This document shows positions 45,564-54,023 of a stretch of 64,000 nt of DNA, piece by piece. This DNA comes from Clostridia bacterium (GTDB lineage Bacteria; Bacillota; Clostridia; UBA1381), in NCBI GenBank assembly GCA_900756545.1, contig CAAEKO010000003.1, forward strand, positions 1 to 64,000, given 5' to 3'. The position numbers and the translations under genes are program-made. The number at the start of each line of letters is the position of its first letter. Position 1 is the stretch's first letter. Below the pieces are notes generated by a model. The model did no database searches. It saw only the letters and a list, made by a program, of their open reading frames with translations, and had not been told where the DNA came from.

Positions 45564-46757
45564 ATGTTAGCAGATATTATTGAATTAGACAAAAAGTATT
45601 ATATGAATACCTTCGGCCAACGCCTGCCGATCATGTTTGAAAAAGGTGAGGGCATATTACTTACTGCTTCGGACGGGAAGGTGTACCGTGATTTTCTGGG
45701 GGGTATTGCAGTGACCGCGCTGGGGCATAATCATCCGGAATTTACAGCTCGGATGAAGGCGCAGATCGACAAGGTCCTGCATACGTCCAATTATTATTAC
45801 ATAGAATCTCAGGCCAGGCTGGCGCAAAAGCTGGTGGAGAACTCAGCCGCGGATAAGGTATTTTTCGCCAATAGCGGCGCGGAAGCAAACGAGGCCGCGT
45901 TTAAGCTGGCTAAAATCTATTTCTACAAGCAGGGCAGAGATAAATACGAGATTATTTCCCTGCAAAAGTCATTCCATGGCCGGACGCTGGCTACGGTAGC
46001 CGCCACCGGACAGGAAAAATACCAAAAGCCCTATAGGCCTTTGACGCCGGGCTTCATCCAGGTAGAGCCCAATGATATGGCGGCTGTCCAGGCGGCTGTG
46101 ACAGACAAGACCGCGGCGGTTATTGTTGAACCTGTGCAGGGGGAGAGCGGCGTACATCCCATGGATGCGGAATACCTTCGGTCGCTGCGCCGGTTCTGTG
46201 ACGAACAGGAGATATTATTGATTTTTGACGAGGTGCAGACCGGGATGGGTAGAACTGGCTATATGTTTGCCCATCAGATGTATGGTATAGCCCCGGATAT
46301 TTTTACCTCTGCCAAGGCTCTGGGCAATGGCGTGCCAATTGGCGCAGTATGCGCTAAAGATTTTGTAGCCGCGGCCTTTGCCCCCGGCGATCATGGTTCT
46401 ACCTTCGGTGGAAATCCTTTGGCTACAACGGCAGGGCTGGCAGTGTTTGAGATTATGGAAAAGGAAAATATTTTGGAAAACGTCCGAGATGTAGCGCCGT
46501 ATTTTATGCAGAAATTATGCATAATTAAGCATAAATATGCGGATAAGATCGTAGACCTGCGCAATGCCGGGCTTTTGATCGGGATAGAATTTACGCCGGA
46601 GGCGGCAAAACCAGTATATGACGGATTATTTCAGGCAGGCGTGCTGACCAGTCTTTGCGGCGGGACGACTCTGCGCCTCGCGCCGCCGCTGATTTTAAAA
46701 AAAGAAGATATTGACGGTTTTATAGATACGCTCGGCGCGGTATTATCCGCATTATAG
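45564..46757 (+). CDS. argD: Acetylornithine aminotransferase
   Basis: 397 residues from ATG 45564 (GGAAGGA upstream). A class-III PLP aminotransferase that converts N-acetylglutamate semialdehyde to N-acetylornithine. Key segments: NYYYIESQARLAQKLVENS, FANSGAEANEAAFKLAK, the Asp of LIFDEVQTGMGRTG and the PLP Lys in SAKALGNGVPIGA. STFGGNPLATTAGLAV follows. The starting motif YMNTFGQRLPIMFEKGEG is typical for ArgD. First gene of the arginine operon, directly after the ARG-box promoter. Confidence 0.96.
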   Translation: MLADIIELDKKYYMNTFGQRLPIMFEKGEGILLTASDGKVYRDFLGGIAVTALGHNHPEFTARMKAQIDKVLHTSNYYYIESQARLAQKLVENSAADKVFFANSGAEANEAAFKLAKIYFYKQGRDKYEIISLQKSFHGRTLATVAATGQEKYQKPYRPLTPGFIQVEPNDMAAVQAAVTDKTAAVIVEPVQGESGVHPMDAEYLRSLRRFCDEQEILLIFDEVQTGMGRTGYMFAHQMYGIAPDIFTSAKALGNGVPIGAVCAKDFVAAAFAPGDHGSTFGGNPLATTAGLAVFEIMEKENILENVRDVAPYFMQKLCIIKHKYADKIVDLRNAGLLIGIEFTPEAAKPVYDGLFQAGVLTSLCGGTTLRLAPPLILKKEDIDGFIDTLGAVLSAL

Positions 46758-46770
46758 GAAGGAGAAAGTT

Positions 46771-47697
46771 ATGAAGAAGATGACGGATTTTATTAGCTTG
46801 CACGACCTGACGACGGAGCAGATTTCCGGTTTGCTGGAGCTGGCTTTGAAATTAAAAAAAGAACAAAAGGCAGGGATCCCGCACCCGGTTCTAGCGGGAA
46901 AGACATTGGCAATGATTTTCACGAAATCCTCAACTCGGACAAGGGTATCCTTTGAGGTGGGCATGACTCAGTTGGGCGGCTATCCTCTGTTTTTGTCCTC
47001 TAATGATATCCAGCTTGGCCGGGGAGAAACTATTTATGATACGGCGAAGGTTTTGGAACGGTATGTGGACGGAATCATGATCCGCACGTATTCACATCAG
47101 GATGTGCTGGATCTGGCGGAGCACGCAGATATCCCGGTTATTAACGCTCTGACTGATCTTTTGCATCCCTGCCAGGTTCTGGCGGATTTGCAGACGGTTT
47201 ATGAGAAAAAGGGGAAGCTTGAGGGCTTGAAATTTGCGTACATCGGCGATGGAAACAACATGGCAAATTCCATTATGTACGGCTGTGCGAAAATGGGGCT
47301 GAACTGCGCGATAGCCGCTCCCGAGGGCTTTATGCCAGATGATGAGGTGACGCAGAATGCAAAAGAGGACTGCAAAAAAAGCGGTGCAAACCTTTTGCTC
47401 ACCCATGATCCTGTAGAAGCTATTCAAGACGCAGACGTAGTATACACAGATACTTGGGTAAGCATGGGCATGGAGGCGGAAAAGGCGGAACGGGTGAAGC
47501 TGTTCCAGCCTTATCAGGTCAACAGAACACTGTTCGGCCAAGCCAAGGATGACGCAATATTTATGCACTGTCTGCCAGCTTACCGGGGATTTGAGGTGAC
47601 GGAGGATGTGATCGACGGCAAGAATTCCGTGATATTTGACGAGGCGGAAAACAGGCTTCATGCCCAGAAAGCTGTCATGGCAGCGCTGATGGGCTAA
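46771..47697 (+). CDS. argF: Ornithine carbamoyltransferase
   Basis: 308 residues. Forms citrulline from ornithine and carbamoyl phosphate. The carbamoyl-phosphate loop STRTR (residues 54-58), HPCQVLADLQT, the ornithine motif of SMGMEAE and the HCLPAYRG motif with the conserved Cys are all present. It lies 13 bases after argD with ribosome binding site GGAAGGAG. In this context it is biosynthetic (argF) rather than part of an arginine deiminase pathway, since arcA and arcC are absent. Confidence 0.96.
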   Translation: MKKMTDFISLHDLTTEQISGLLELALKLKKEQKAGIPHPVLAGKTLAMIFTKSSTRTRVSFEVGMTQLGGYPLFLSSNDIQLGRGETIYDTAKVLERYVDGIMIRTYSHQDVLDLAEHADIPVINALTDLLHPCQVLADLQTVYEKKGKLEGLKFAYIGDGNNMANSIMYGCAKMGLNCAIAAPEGFMPDDEVTQNAKEDCKKSGANLLLTHDPVEAIQDADVVYTDTWVSMGMEAEKAERVKLFQPYQVNRTLFGQAKDDAIFMHCLPAYRGFEVTEDVIDGKNSVIFDEAENRLHAQKAVMAALMG

Positions 47698-47711
47698 GGG
47701 GGAACGGTGTG

Positions 47712-48200
47712 ATGGAATATCAATCTTTGTTTCAGGTGCGGATGGCCACTTATGACGACATTCCCAGTATTATGAATATTACCCGGGAGGCATTTCTGAA
47801 ATACAGTGAGTTGTCCGGCGTAGACAGCCTGGCAGCGCTGGAGGAAACCTATGCGGATGTTAAGCGTGATATTGATACCAAAGTGGTGCTGATCGCGTTG
47901 TCGGATGGGGTACCCGTAGGTAGTGTGCGGATACAGGTATTTGACGACGATACTGCGTATTTGAGCAGGTTTGGCGTTAAAGTCACCTCCCAAAACAACG
48001 GCATCGGTAAATCAATCATGAATCTGGTGGACAGGATCATGGTTAAGCAGGGAGTCAAACGGATATCTCTGCATACAGGAGCAAAAATAACGTCCCTGAT
48101 CCGATTTTATTACGGCCGGGGCTTTTATATCGACTCCACGGACAAATCGCGGGGGTATATCCGGGCTTTGCTGGTCAAGGATTATGTAAAACCGGAATAG
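47712..48200 (+). CDS. GNAT acetyltransferase, candidate short N-acetylglutamate synthase
   Basis: 162 residues from ATG 47712 (AAGGGGGAA upstream). A single GNAT domain: MATYDDIPSIMNITREAF at the N-terminus, strand RFGVKVTSQNNGIGKSIM with the acetyl-CoA pyrophosphate loop, and YGRGFY near the end. It sits inside the arginine operon between argF and argC, 14 bases after argF. The operon has no argJ, so a short stand-alone N-acetylglutamate synthase, of the kind known from Mycobacterium and Campylobacter, is an attractive guess. It could also be an unrelated acetyltransferase. Confidence 0.8.
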   Translation: MEYQSLFQVRMATYDDIPSIMNITREAFLKYSELSGVDSLAALEETYADVKRDIDTKVVLIALSDGVPVGSVRIQVFDDDTAYLSRFGVKVTSQNNGIGKSIMNLVDRIMVKQGVKRISLHTGAKITSLIRFYYGRGFYIDSTDKSRGYIRALLVKDYVKPE

Positions 48201-48235
48201 ACAACTATATTTTTAGGAAAGAAAGGCTGATAAAA

Positions 48236-49273
48236 ATGATAAAAGCGGCAGTTTTAGGCGCAACGGGTTATGCTGGGATCGAGCTTGTACGTCTGCTGAC
48301 GAACCATCCGGAGGTAAGTATTGAAATTGTAGGCTCACAGAGCTTTGCGGGAAAGAAAATCAGTGAAGTATATCCGAATTTGCGCCATGTGCTGGAAAAG
48401 GAGTGTACGGAGCTGGATCTGGATGCGGTAGCAAAATGTGACGTGGCGTTTACTGCGCTGCCTCACGGCGCTTCAAAAAGCGTGATCCCGGCGATTCTGG
48501 AGCGGGGCGTTAAGGTCATTGACCTGAGCGGCGACTACCGCTATGACGACGCCAAGGTATACGAGGAATGGTATGGGGAACCCCATTCCTCGCCGGAGCT
48601 TTTGCAGGAATCCGTATACGGGCTGTGTGAGCTGCATCGCGATAAAATTAAGAAAGCTCGGCTTATCGGCAATCCGGGTTGCTATACAACCTGTTCTATT
48701 TTAGGCGCGGCGCCGCTTTTGGCAAAAGGGCTGGCGGATACGAAGAATATCATTGTAGACGCGAAATCAGGCGTCACCGGCGCGGGCCGAGGGCTGGGGC
48801 TTGCGTATCATTTTTGTGAATGCACAGAAAACACAAAGGCTTATAAAATCGCAAAACACAGACATACCTCGGAAATTGAGCAGGAGCTTTCCAACATTGC
48901 GGGAGAACCTATCCTACTGTCTTTTACGCCGCATCTGATTCCGCAAAAGCGTGGAATTCTGGCTACAATTTATATGAATTTGAATAAGGCGTGTACGACG
49001 GCGGAGCTGGCGGAGGTTTACCAGCAATATTATCAGGATGAGTTTTTTGTCCGGGTAAAGGCCGCTGGCGAACTGCCGGAAACAAAGCACGTAGCGGGCA
49101 GCAATTTTGTGGACGTCGGGGTATGTGTGGATGAACGGCTGAATCGGGCAGTAGTGGTTTCGACTATTGATAATATTGTCAAAGGAGCGGCAGGGCAGGC
49201 TGTCCAGAATATGAACCTAATGTTCGGCTTTGGGGAAACGACAGCCTTGAAGAACGCGGGATTTTATTTGTAA
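48236..49273 (+). CDS. argC: N-acetyl-gamma-glutamyl-phosphate reductase
   Basis: 345 residues. NADPH-dependent reduction of N-acetylglutamyl phosphate to the semialdehyde. The dinucleotide motif AVLGATGYAGIELVRLL opens the protein; catalytic Cys149 lies in LIGNPGCYTT; FTPHLIPQKRGILATIY completes the active site. Length is standard. It follows the GNAT gene by 35 bases and has ribosome binding site GGAAAGAAAGG. Confidence 0.96.
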   Translation: MIKAAVLGATGYAGIELVRLLTNHPEVSIEIVGSQSFAGKKISEVYPNLRHVLEKECTELDLDAVAKCDVAFTALPHGASKSVIPAILERGVKVIDLSGDYRYDDAKVYEEWYGEPHSSPELLQESVYGLCELHRDKIKKARLIGNPGCYTTCSILGAAPLLAKGLADTKNIIVDAKSGVTGAGRGLGLAYHFCECTENTKAYKIAKHRHTSEIEQELSNIAGEPILLSFTPHLIPQKRGILATIYMNLNKACTTAELAEVYQQYYQDEFFVRVKAAGELPETKHVAGSNFVDVGVCVDERLNRAVVVSTIDNIVKGAAGQAVQNMNLMFGFGETTALKNAGFYL

Positions 49274-49291
49274 TCAGGAAGGATGAAAACA

Positions 49292-50164
49292 ATGGAGGAA
49301 CTGATTAAAAAAGCAGGGATATTGATTGAAGCCTTGCCATATATCCAAAAATTTGCCGGGAAAACGGTGGTTATCAAATATGGCGGCAATGCCATGATTA
49401 ACGACCAGCTGAAAAATTCTGTCATGGAGGATATAACGCTCCTGAAATTTATCGGGCTGAATCCAGTGGTGGTCCATGGCGGCGGGCCGGACATTTCCAA
49501 AGCCTTAGCAGACCGGAATATTAAGAGCGAGTTTATTAACGGCCTGCGGGTGACGGATGTGGAAACGGTAAAAGTAGCGCAGATGGTGCTGGTAGGGAAG
49601 ACAAATAAGGAGATCGTATCCCTTTTAAATTGCAAGGGCGGAAAAGCCATCGGATTCTGTGGAATTGATGGCAGCTTTATTCGGTGCAAAAAGCAATTCA
49701 CAACGGTGGACGGCGTAGAAACAGATATTGGTTATGTGGGCGATATTGTCAGCGTTGACCCGCATATTCTGGAATATGTGGCAAAGGATCAGTATATCCC
49801 TGTCATTGCCCCGATCGGCGTGGATGAAGAAGGACAAAGCTACAATATTAATGCAGATAGTGTGGCGGCGGCTGTTGCAAAGGCTGTTTCGGCGGAAAAG
49901 CTGATTCTTTTGACGGATGTTGAGGGCGTTAAGGATGCGGATGGGGAAATTGTTTATGAAGCCGACAGCACAGAAATTCTTTCTATGATTAATACAGGCG
50001 TGATTTCCGGCGGCATGATTCCGAAGGTCATGGGATGCATGGAAGCGATCGACGCCGGCGTCCGGGGCGTGCACATCATTGACGGACGGATTCCCCATTG
50101 TCTGCTTTTGGAGATTTTCACCAAATCCGGCATCGGAACTTTGATTAAAGGTAATGATTATTAA
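49292..50164 (+). CDS. argB: Acetylglutamate kinase
   Basis: 290 residues from ATG 49292, where AGGAAGG has 9-nt spacing; ATG 49283 is too close to it. Phosphorylates N-acetylglutamate. Motifs: [10 protein letters not shown] (phosphate-binding Lys and Gly-Gly), [11 protein letters not shown], the [12 protein letters not shown] segment and GGMIPKV. In cyclic-pathway organisms this enzyme is often inhibited by arginine through an N-terminal helix, and the ~20-residue N-terminal extension here is compatible with that. Last gene of the operon; argG, argH and argJ are not in the window. Confidence 0.96.
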   Translation: MEELIKKAGILIEALPYIQKFAGKTVVIKYGGNAMINDQLKNSVMEDITLLKFIGLNPVVVHGGGPDISKALADRNIKSEFINGLRVTDVETVKVAQMVLVGKTNKEIVSLLNCKGGKAIGFCGIDGSFIRCKKQFTTVDGVETDIGYVGDIVSVDPHILEYVAKDQYIPVIAPIGVDEEGQSYNINADSVAAAVAKAVSAEKLILLTDVEGVKDADGEIVYEADSTEILSMINTGVISGGMIPKVMGCMEAIDAGVRGVHIIDGRIPHCLLLEIFTKSGIGTLIKGNDY

Positions 50165-50178
50165 TTGCAGGTTTGTCC

Positions 50179-50207
50179 TTGACAAATACGTTGAAACAAG
50201 GTATAAT
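50179..50207 (+). promoter_or_regulatory. Strong promoter of the SLH protein gene
   Basis: TTGACA (50179-50184), a 17-bp spacer and TATAAT (50202-50207): both boxes are consensus, fitting a highly expressed surface protein. Confidence 0.88.
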
Positions 50208-50245
50208 GAAAAGGAAGTTTTATATATGTATAGGAGGATAGAACA

Positions 50246-51955
50246 ATGAACACAAATAAAAAAGTATCCCTGTTGGTTGTGATTGCATTGGTTACAAGTC
50301 TGTTTTCCAGTTGCCTGACAGCGTTTGCGGAACAGCACTATACAGACGTTGATGATTCGCACTGGGCCTCAGCCTGGGTAAACTATATGCATGAAAAAGG
50401 CTATATTCATGGATATCCGGATGGCACATATCTGCCCGGCAACAATATTACCAGAGCAGAATTTGTAACCATTTTGAACTACATAACCAAGAGCACGACA
50501 CCGGCGGAAAATAAGTTCACTGATAATAATGAAGGCGATTGGTATTACAGCCAAATCAATTGTGCTGTTAACAGCGGTTATCTGCATGGTTACGGTGATG
50601 GTACAGTAAAGCCGAATAATTTCATTACAAGAGAAGAAGCGGCTGTTGTAATTGCACAGGCGTATAGCGTGAAGCTGACATCTGAAACTGAGTTTGCTGA
50701 TATGGATCAGGTAAGCGTATGGGCTTTGCAGTATGTCAAGTTGATGAAGGACGCTGAGATGGTACAGGATTCCAGCGATAACCGATTCCGCCCCAAGGAC
50801 AATCTTCTCCGTGCGGAAGCTGCGGCTATGATTTATGGCATTGAAAAAGGTATTGAAGATAATACCATCCAAACTGTTGAGGTTGTTTTGCCGAAGGAAA
50901 TGACGGCGGTTGAAAATACTGATGGTTCTTTTAAATTTAATGATGCCATTGGCACAAAAAATACCAACGGTAAGCTAGCGTTGGTTTTGGAAGTTACAGA
51001 AAATACGGCGGGTGATTTTACAATTACCTATACCAAGGATAATGTAGAATACACTGTGACTGCCGAGGAATTGAAAGACGTTATTTTCACAGAAAATGAG
51101 TTGCAGGTGGCGAACTTTGTATTCAACTTTAAAGATCCAAAGGACGGTACATCTGCGAAAATCACAGCAAAGATTACCGATGATGGCAAAGACGTCAGCA
51201 ATACGGAGACCTATGAATTTACATTCGGCGCCGCATCGCCAACGCCGACGCAGAGACCCTCCGGCAGTATAATCGGCGGCGGATCAACGACCAGCCTTGA
51301 TGAAAACCGAGATAGAGTTGTAGAGGCTTTAGAAGCAATTCAGACAAGTGACTACAGCGATATTAATGACGGTTCCAGATATCTGAAAGAACTGATAGAT
51401 ATTATTCTTGCGAATGATGGTATGGACATTGCGGATATTACCAGCCCGCAGGCCTCTAAAGCGGATCAGGGACAAGCTGAACTGCAGAAGTATATTGATT
51501 CTGAAAAATATACGGTTTTATCAGATGTTTATCAGGACGTTGTAAAATATGTTGTTGCCAATAGTAATACATTTAAAAACGCTGAAATCAAAACAGCAAC
51601 AAAGAAAGATTATATTCTTTATTTCCGAGCAATGATTAATGTTATTGACTTGGCGGCAGATGATGCGATTGCAATTTACAATGGTAACCCTGATAAAACG
51701 GCAGATGAAAAATTCAATATGTTTATATTGAAAGCTGCTAATGATGTTATCACAACGATTGATACTGTATTTGACGGTTCAGCAGATACAGAGCTGAAAA
51801 ATGAAATTAAAACATTAGCTACAAGCTATTGTACAACATTATTTACAGATAACAGAGGCGATCAATCAATTAAAGACAAGCTTGCTGGTCTGACCGGTGA
51901 TTTAACACTGCGTGTTTTTGCGGAAATTCTGAACGCACATCTTTTAATGAATTAA
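50246..51955 (+). CDS. SLH-domain surface protein
   Basis: 569 residues. Signal peptide (cleavage near AFA-EQ, residue 28) followed directly by three SLH domains (about 30-205): YTDVDDSHWASAWVNYM, FTDNNEGDWYYSQINCAV and FADMDQVSVWALQYVKL, each with its TRAEF/TREEAA/LRAEAA second part. Then a beta domain (about 210-330), a Thr/Pro/Ser/Gly linker and a helical C-terminal domain of ~210 residues that I do not recognise. N-terminal SLH placement with a consensus promoter and a strong terminator suggests an abundant, monocistronic S-layer or envelope protein. Confidence 0.88.
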   Translation: MNTNKKVSLLVVIALVTSLFSSCLTAFAEQHYTDVDDSHWASAWVNYMHEKGYIHGYPDGTYLPGNNITRAEFVTILNYITKSTTPAENKFTDNNEGDWYYSQINCAVNSGYLHGYGDGTVKPNNFITREEAAVVIAQAYSVKLTSETEFADMDQVSVWALQYVKLMKDAEMVQDSSDNRFRPKDNLLRAEAAAMIYGIEKGIEDNTIQTVEVVLPKEMTAVENTDGSFKFNDAIGTKNTNGKLALVLEVTENTAGDFTITYTKDNVEYTVTAEELKDVIFTENELQVANFVFNFKDPKDGTSAKITAKITDDGKDVSNTETYEFTFGAASPTPTQRPSGSIIGGGSTTSLDENRDRVVEALEAIQTSDYSDINDGSRYLKELIDIILANDGMDIADITSPQASKADQGQAELQKYIDSEKYTVLSDVYQDVVKYVVANSNTFKNAEIKTATKKDYILYFRAMINVIDLAADDAIAIYNGNPDKTADEKFNMFILKAANDVITTIDTVFDGSADTELKNEIKTLATSYCTTLFTDNRGDQSIKDKLAGLTGDLTLRVFAEILNAHLLMN

Positions 51956-51967
51956 GTTTGCTTTATA

Positions 51968-52000
51968 AAGCAGGAAGTTTTTCGGACTTCCTGCTTTTTT
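51968..52000 (+). terminator. Intrinsic terminator after the SLH gene
   Basis: AGCAGGAAGT (51969-51978) pairs perfectly with ACTTCCTGCT (51985-51994), followed by six T. Confidence 0.93.
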
Positions 52001-52004
52001 GTGC

Positions 52005-52033
52005 TTGAAAATATACAAGGAATATAGTATAAT
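52005..52033 (+). promoter_or_regulatory. Promoter of the 201-residue membrane protein gene
   Basis: TTGAAA (52005-52010), a 17-bp spacer and TATAAT (52028-52033), 32 bases before the ATG. Confidence 0.75.
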
Positions 52034-52065
52034 AAGAATATAATCAGGAAAGGATACATACTGCT

Positions 52066-52671
52066 ATGAAAAAGCAACTTACAAAAGGAAAAATTGTGAA
52101 GAGAATCTTGCTTTCCATAATGGCTGTGATATTAATTGTGGTTGCGGCTGTATTTTTATATATAAAATTGAAGGTTTTGCCGCAACTTCAAAAATTTATG
52201 AATGATCCGGAAGTTATTTCTATGTTAAATGATTTACAGCAGGAGGATCTGGACGCGGTATTAAATACTATTGATGGTGTAATTGAAGATACAGAGGCTA
52301 TTTCGGATGGAGTGCAGTCGCCGCCGCTTCGGACAAATGCGCCGGAAATAGATACGGGTAAAGCAGTGATTTTACCTACATTGCCGCCCGAGAATAACAC
52401 GCCGGAAAAAGCGCCGAAAAAGGACGACGGTGAAAAAAACGGCGGCAATAAGATGGAGGATATACAGTCCCAAATTCCCGCCGGTGACATGGCGGCCGCG
52501 ACAGCATTGGCAAGTAAAGTGGACGCAGGATATATTTTAGGCCTTTTAAGCGGAGGGCTGACGTCGGATGAAAAGCGTGAACTCAAGGAATACCTTACCT
52601 CCCGCTTATCCGCTGCGGAAATTAGCAAAGGGATTGAATTATATAACAAATACTCTTATTTGCTGAAATAA
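52066..52671 (+). CDS. Membrane-anchored extracytoplasmic protein of unknown function
   Basis: 201 residues, not recognised. A basic N-terminus and one long hydrophobic helix (about 14-34) anchor it; the outside part has a helical segment (QKFMNDPEVISMLNDLQQ), a Pro/Lys/Asp/Gly-rich disordered linker (about 90-135) and a helical C-terminal domain of ~60 residues ending LTSRLSAAEISKGIELYNKY. No Cys. The gene is alone behind its own promoter and is followed at 58 bases by the DUF1540 gene, which may share its transcript. Confidence 0.7.
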   Translation: MKKQLTKGKIVKRILLSIMAVILIVVAAVFLYIKLKVLPQLQKFMNDPEVISMLNDLQQEDLDAVLNTIDGVIEDTEAISDGVQSPPLRTNAPEIDTGKAVILPTLPPENNTPEKAPKKDDGEKNGGNKMEDIQSQIPAGDMAAATALASKVDAGYILGLLSGGLTSDEKRELKEYLTSRLSAAEISKGIELYNKYSYLLK

Positions 52672-52728
52672 ACAATACATAAAATCCTTTGGTCTGGACA
52701 AAATAGTATTCAGAAGGAGGGATAAAAG

Positions 52729-52899
52729 ATGAGTTGTAATTGTAAAGCAAATGAAAGTATAAAATGTACGGTTCAGCAATGTAAGCACCACTGTAGTGAC
52801 AAAGATTACTGTTCTTTGGACTGCATTACAGTCGGTACTCACGAGCTTGACCCAACACAAAAGGCCTGCACGGATTGTAAGTCTTTCCAGTTAGGTTAA
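52729..52899 (+). CDS. DUF1540-family Cys-rich small protein
   Basis: 56 residues starting MSCNCKANESIKCTVQQCKHHCSD and ending KACTDCKSFQLG. The pattern IKCTV..C.HH......C.L..I.VG....T.C.SF is that of DUF1540, widespread in spore-forming Clostridia, often as small Cys-rich proteins of unknown function. Nine Cys plus His residues suggest metal binding. Preceded by the strong site AGAAGGAGGGA and followed by a terminator. Confidence 0.87.
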   Translation: MSCNCKANESIKCTVQQCKHHCSDKDYCSLDCITVGTHELDPTQKACTDCKSFQLG

Positions 52900-52914
52900 G
52901 AATGGAATGATTAA

Positions 52915-52949
52915 AATAGCAGGAGACGGTTGGTCTTCTGCTATTTTTT
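52915..52949 (+). terminator. Intrinsic terminator after the DUF1540 gene
   Basis: A 13-bp stem (52915-52927 with 52933-52945, one G-T pair) and a T-run. Confidence 0.88.
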
Positions 52950-52973
52950 ATATGAAGCTTCGAGGTGAGAAAA

Positions 52974-53930
52974 ATGGAAAATCCGTTTCCTTATTCCGAT
53001 GACAATAAAAGATACCATACATGGAACTATCATCTCCGGCATAAATTTGGAGGAAAAGTATGCAAAATACCGCTGAATGCCGGATTTACATGTCCGAATA
53101 TAGATGGCACAAAAGGATTCGGCGGCTGTATTTATTGTTCATCTTCAGGAAGCGGAGATTTTGCTGGAGACCCAAATCATAACATTGTCCGCCAATTTGA
53201 CGAGGTACGGGAAAATATGCAAAAAAAATGGCCTCAAGCGCTTTATATCCCATATTTTCAGGCCCATACGAATACATATGCTCCGGCAGAGATTTTGCGG
53301 GAAAAATTTGAGCCGGTTCTTGCACGGAAAGGGGTTGTGGGATTAAGTATCGCAACCCGCGCGGATGCTCTTGAAGCAGATGTTTTAGAATATTTGGAAG
53401 AACTTAACGAAAGAGTATATTTAATTGTAGAGCTTGGGTTACAGTCAGTTTTCGACCAGACAGGTGAACGGATAAATCGGTGCCATACATTTGAAGAATT
53501 TTTAGAGGGCTATCAAAAGCTGACAGCACGCAGCATTCCGGTTTGTGTACATTTAATTGACGGTCTGCCCGGAGAAAACAAGGAAATGATGCTGGAAAGT
53601 GCGCGGCAAGTGGGACTGCTTTATCCACATTGTGTAAAGATTCATCTTTTGCATATTTTAAAGGATACGGTTATCGCCAGCCAATATGCGCAGGGAAAGG
53701 TTCCCATTCTGACGCTGGAAGCGTATGTGGATATTGTTATCAGGCAGCTGGAGCTGTTGCCCCCGGAAACAATTATTCAACGGTTGACTGGGGACGGCGG
53801 CCGAGACAGCTTGATTGCCCCTTTGTGGAGCTTAAAAAAATTTGTGGTATTAAATGAAATTGATAAAGAGATGGTAAGGCGAAATACGTACCAAGGAAAT
53901 AAATGTAATAAAATTACAATACAACTTTAA
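52974..53930 (+). CDS. Radical SAM protein of the TIGR01212/YhcC family
   Basis: 318 residues from ATG 52974 (GAGGTGAG upstream; the GTG at 52965 lies inside that site). The [4Fe-4S] motif is CPNIDGTKGFGGCIYC with Cys40, Cys52 and Cys55. Later segments YLIVELGLQSVFDQTGERINR and HLIDGLPGE belong to the elongator-like radical SAM branch. The N-terminal RYHTWNYHLRHKFGGKVCKIPLN is the family hallmark. Family members are conserved in many bacteria but the reaction is not established. Convergent or partner genes are not evident. Confidence 0.93.
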   Translation: MENPFPYSDDNKRYHTWNYHLRHKFGGKVCKIPLNAGFTCPNIDGTKGFGGCIYCSSSGSGDFAGDPNHNIVRQFDEVRENMQKKWPQALYIPYFQAHTNTYAPAEILREKFEPVLARKGVVGLSIATRADALEADVLEYLEELNERVYLIVELGLQSVFDQTGERINRCHTFEEFLEGYQKLTARSIPVCVHLIDGLPGENKEMMLESARQVGLLYPHCVKIHLLHILKDTVIASQYAQGKVPILTLEAYVDIVIRQLELLPPETIIQRLTGDGGRDSLIAPLWSLKKFVVLNEIDKEMVRRNTYQGNKCNKITIQL

Positions 53931-53931
53931 T

Positions 53932-53960
53932 TTGACATAATTATAAATGTATGTTAGTCT
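53932..53960 (+). promoter_or_regulatory. Promoter of the CapA-like gene
   Basis: TTGACA (53932-53937), a 17-bp spacer and TAGTCT (53955-53960). The -10 box is a weak match. Confidence 0.5.
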
Positions 53961-54023
53961 AAATGAGGGAGCGATTCAAGCATTGAACCGGACGGTTTAA
54001 TGGCAGGAAAGGAATAGATTTCT

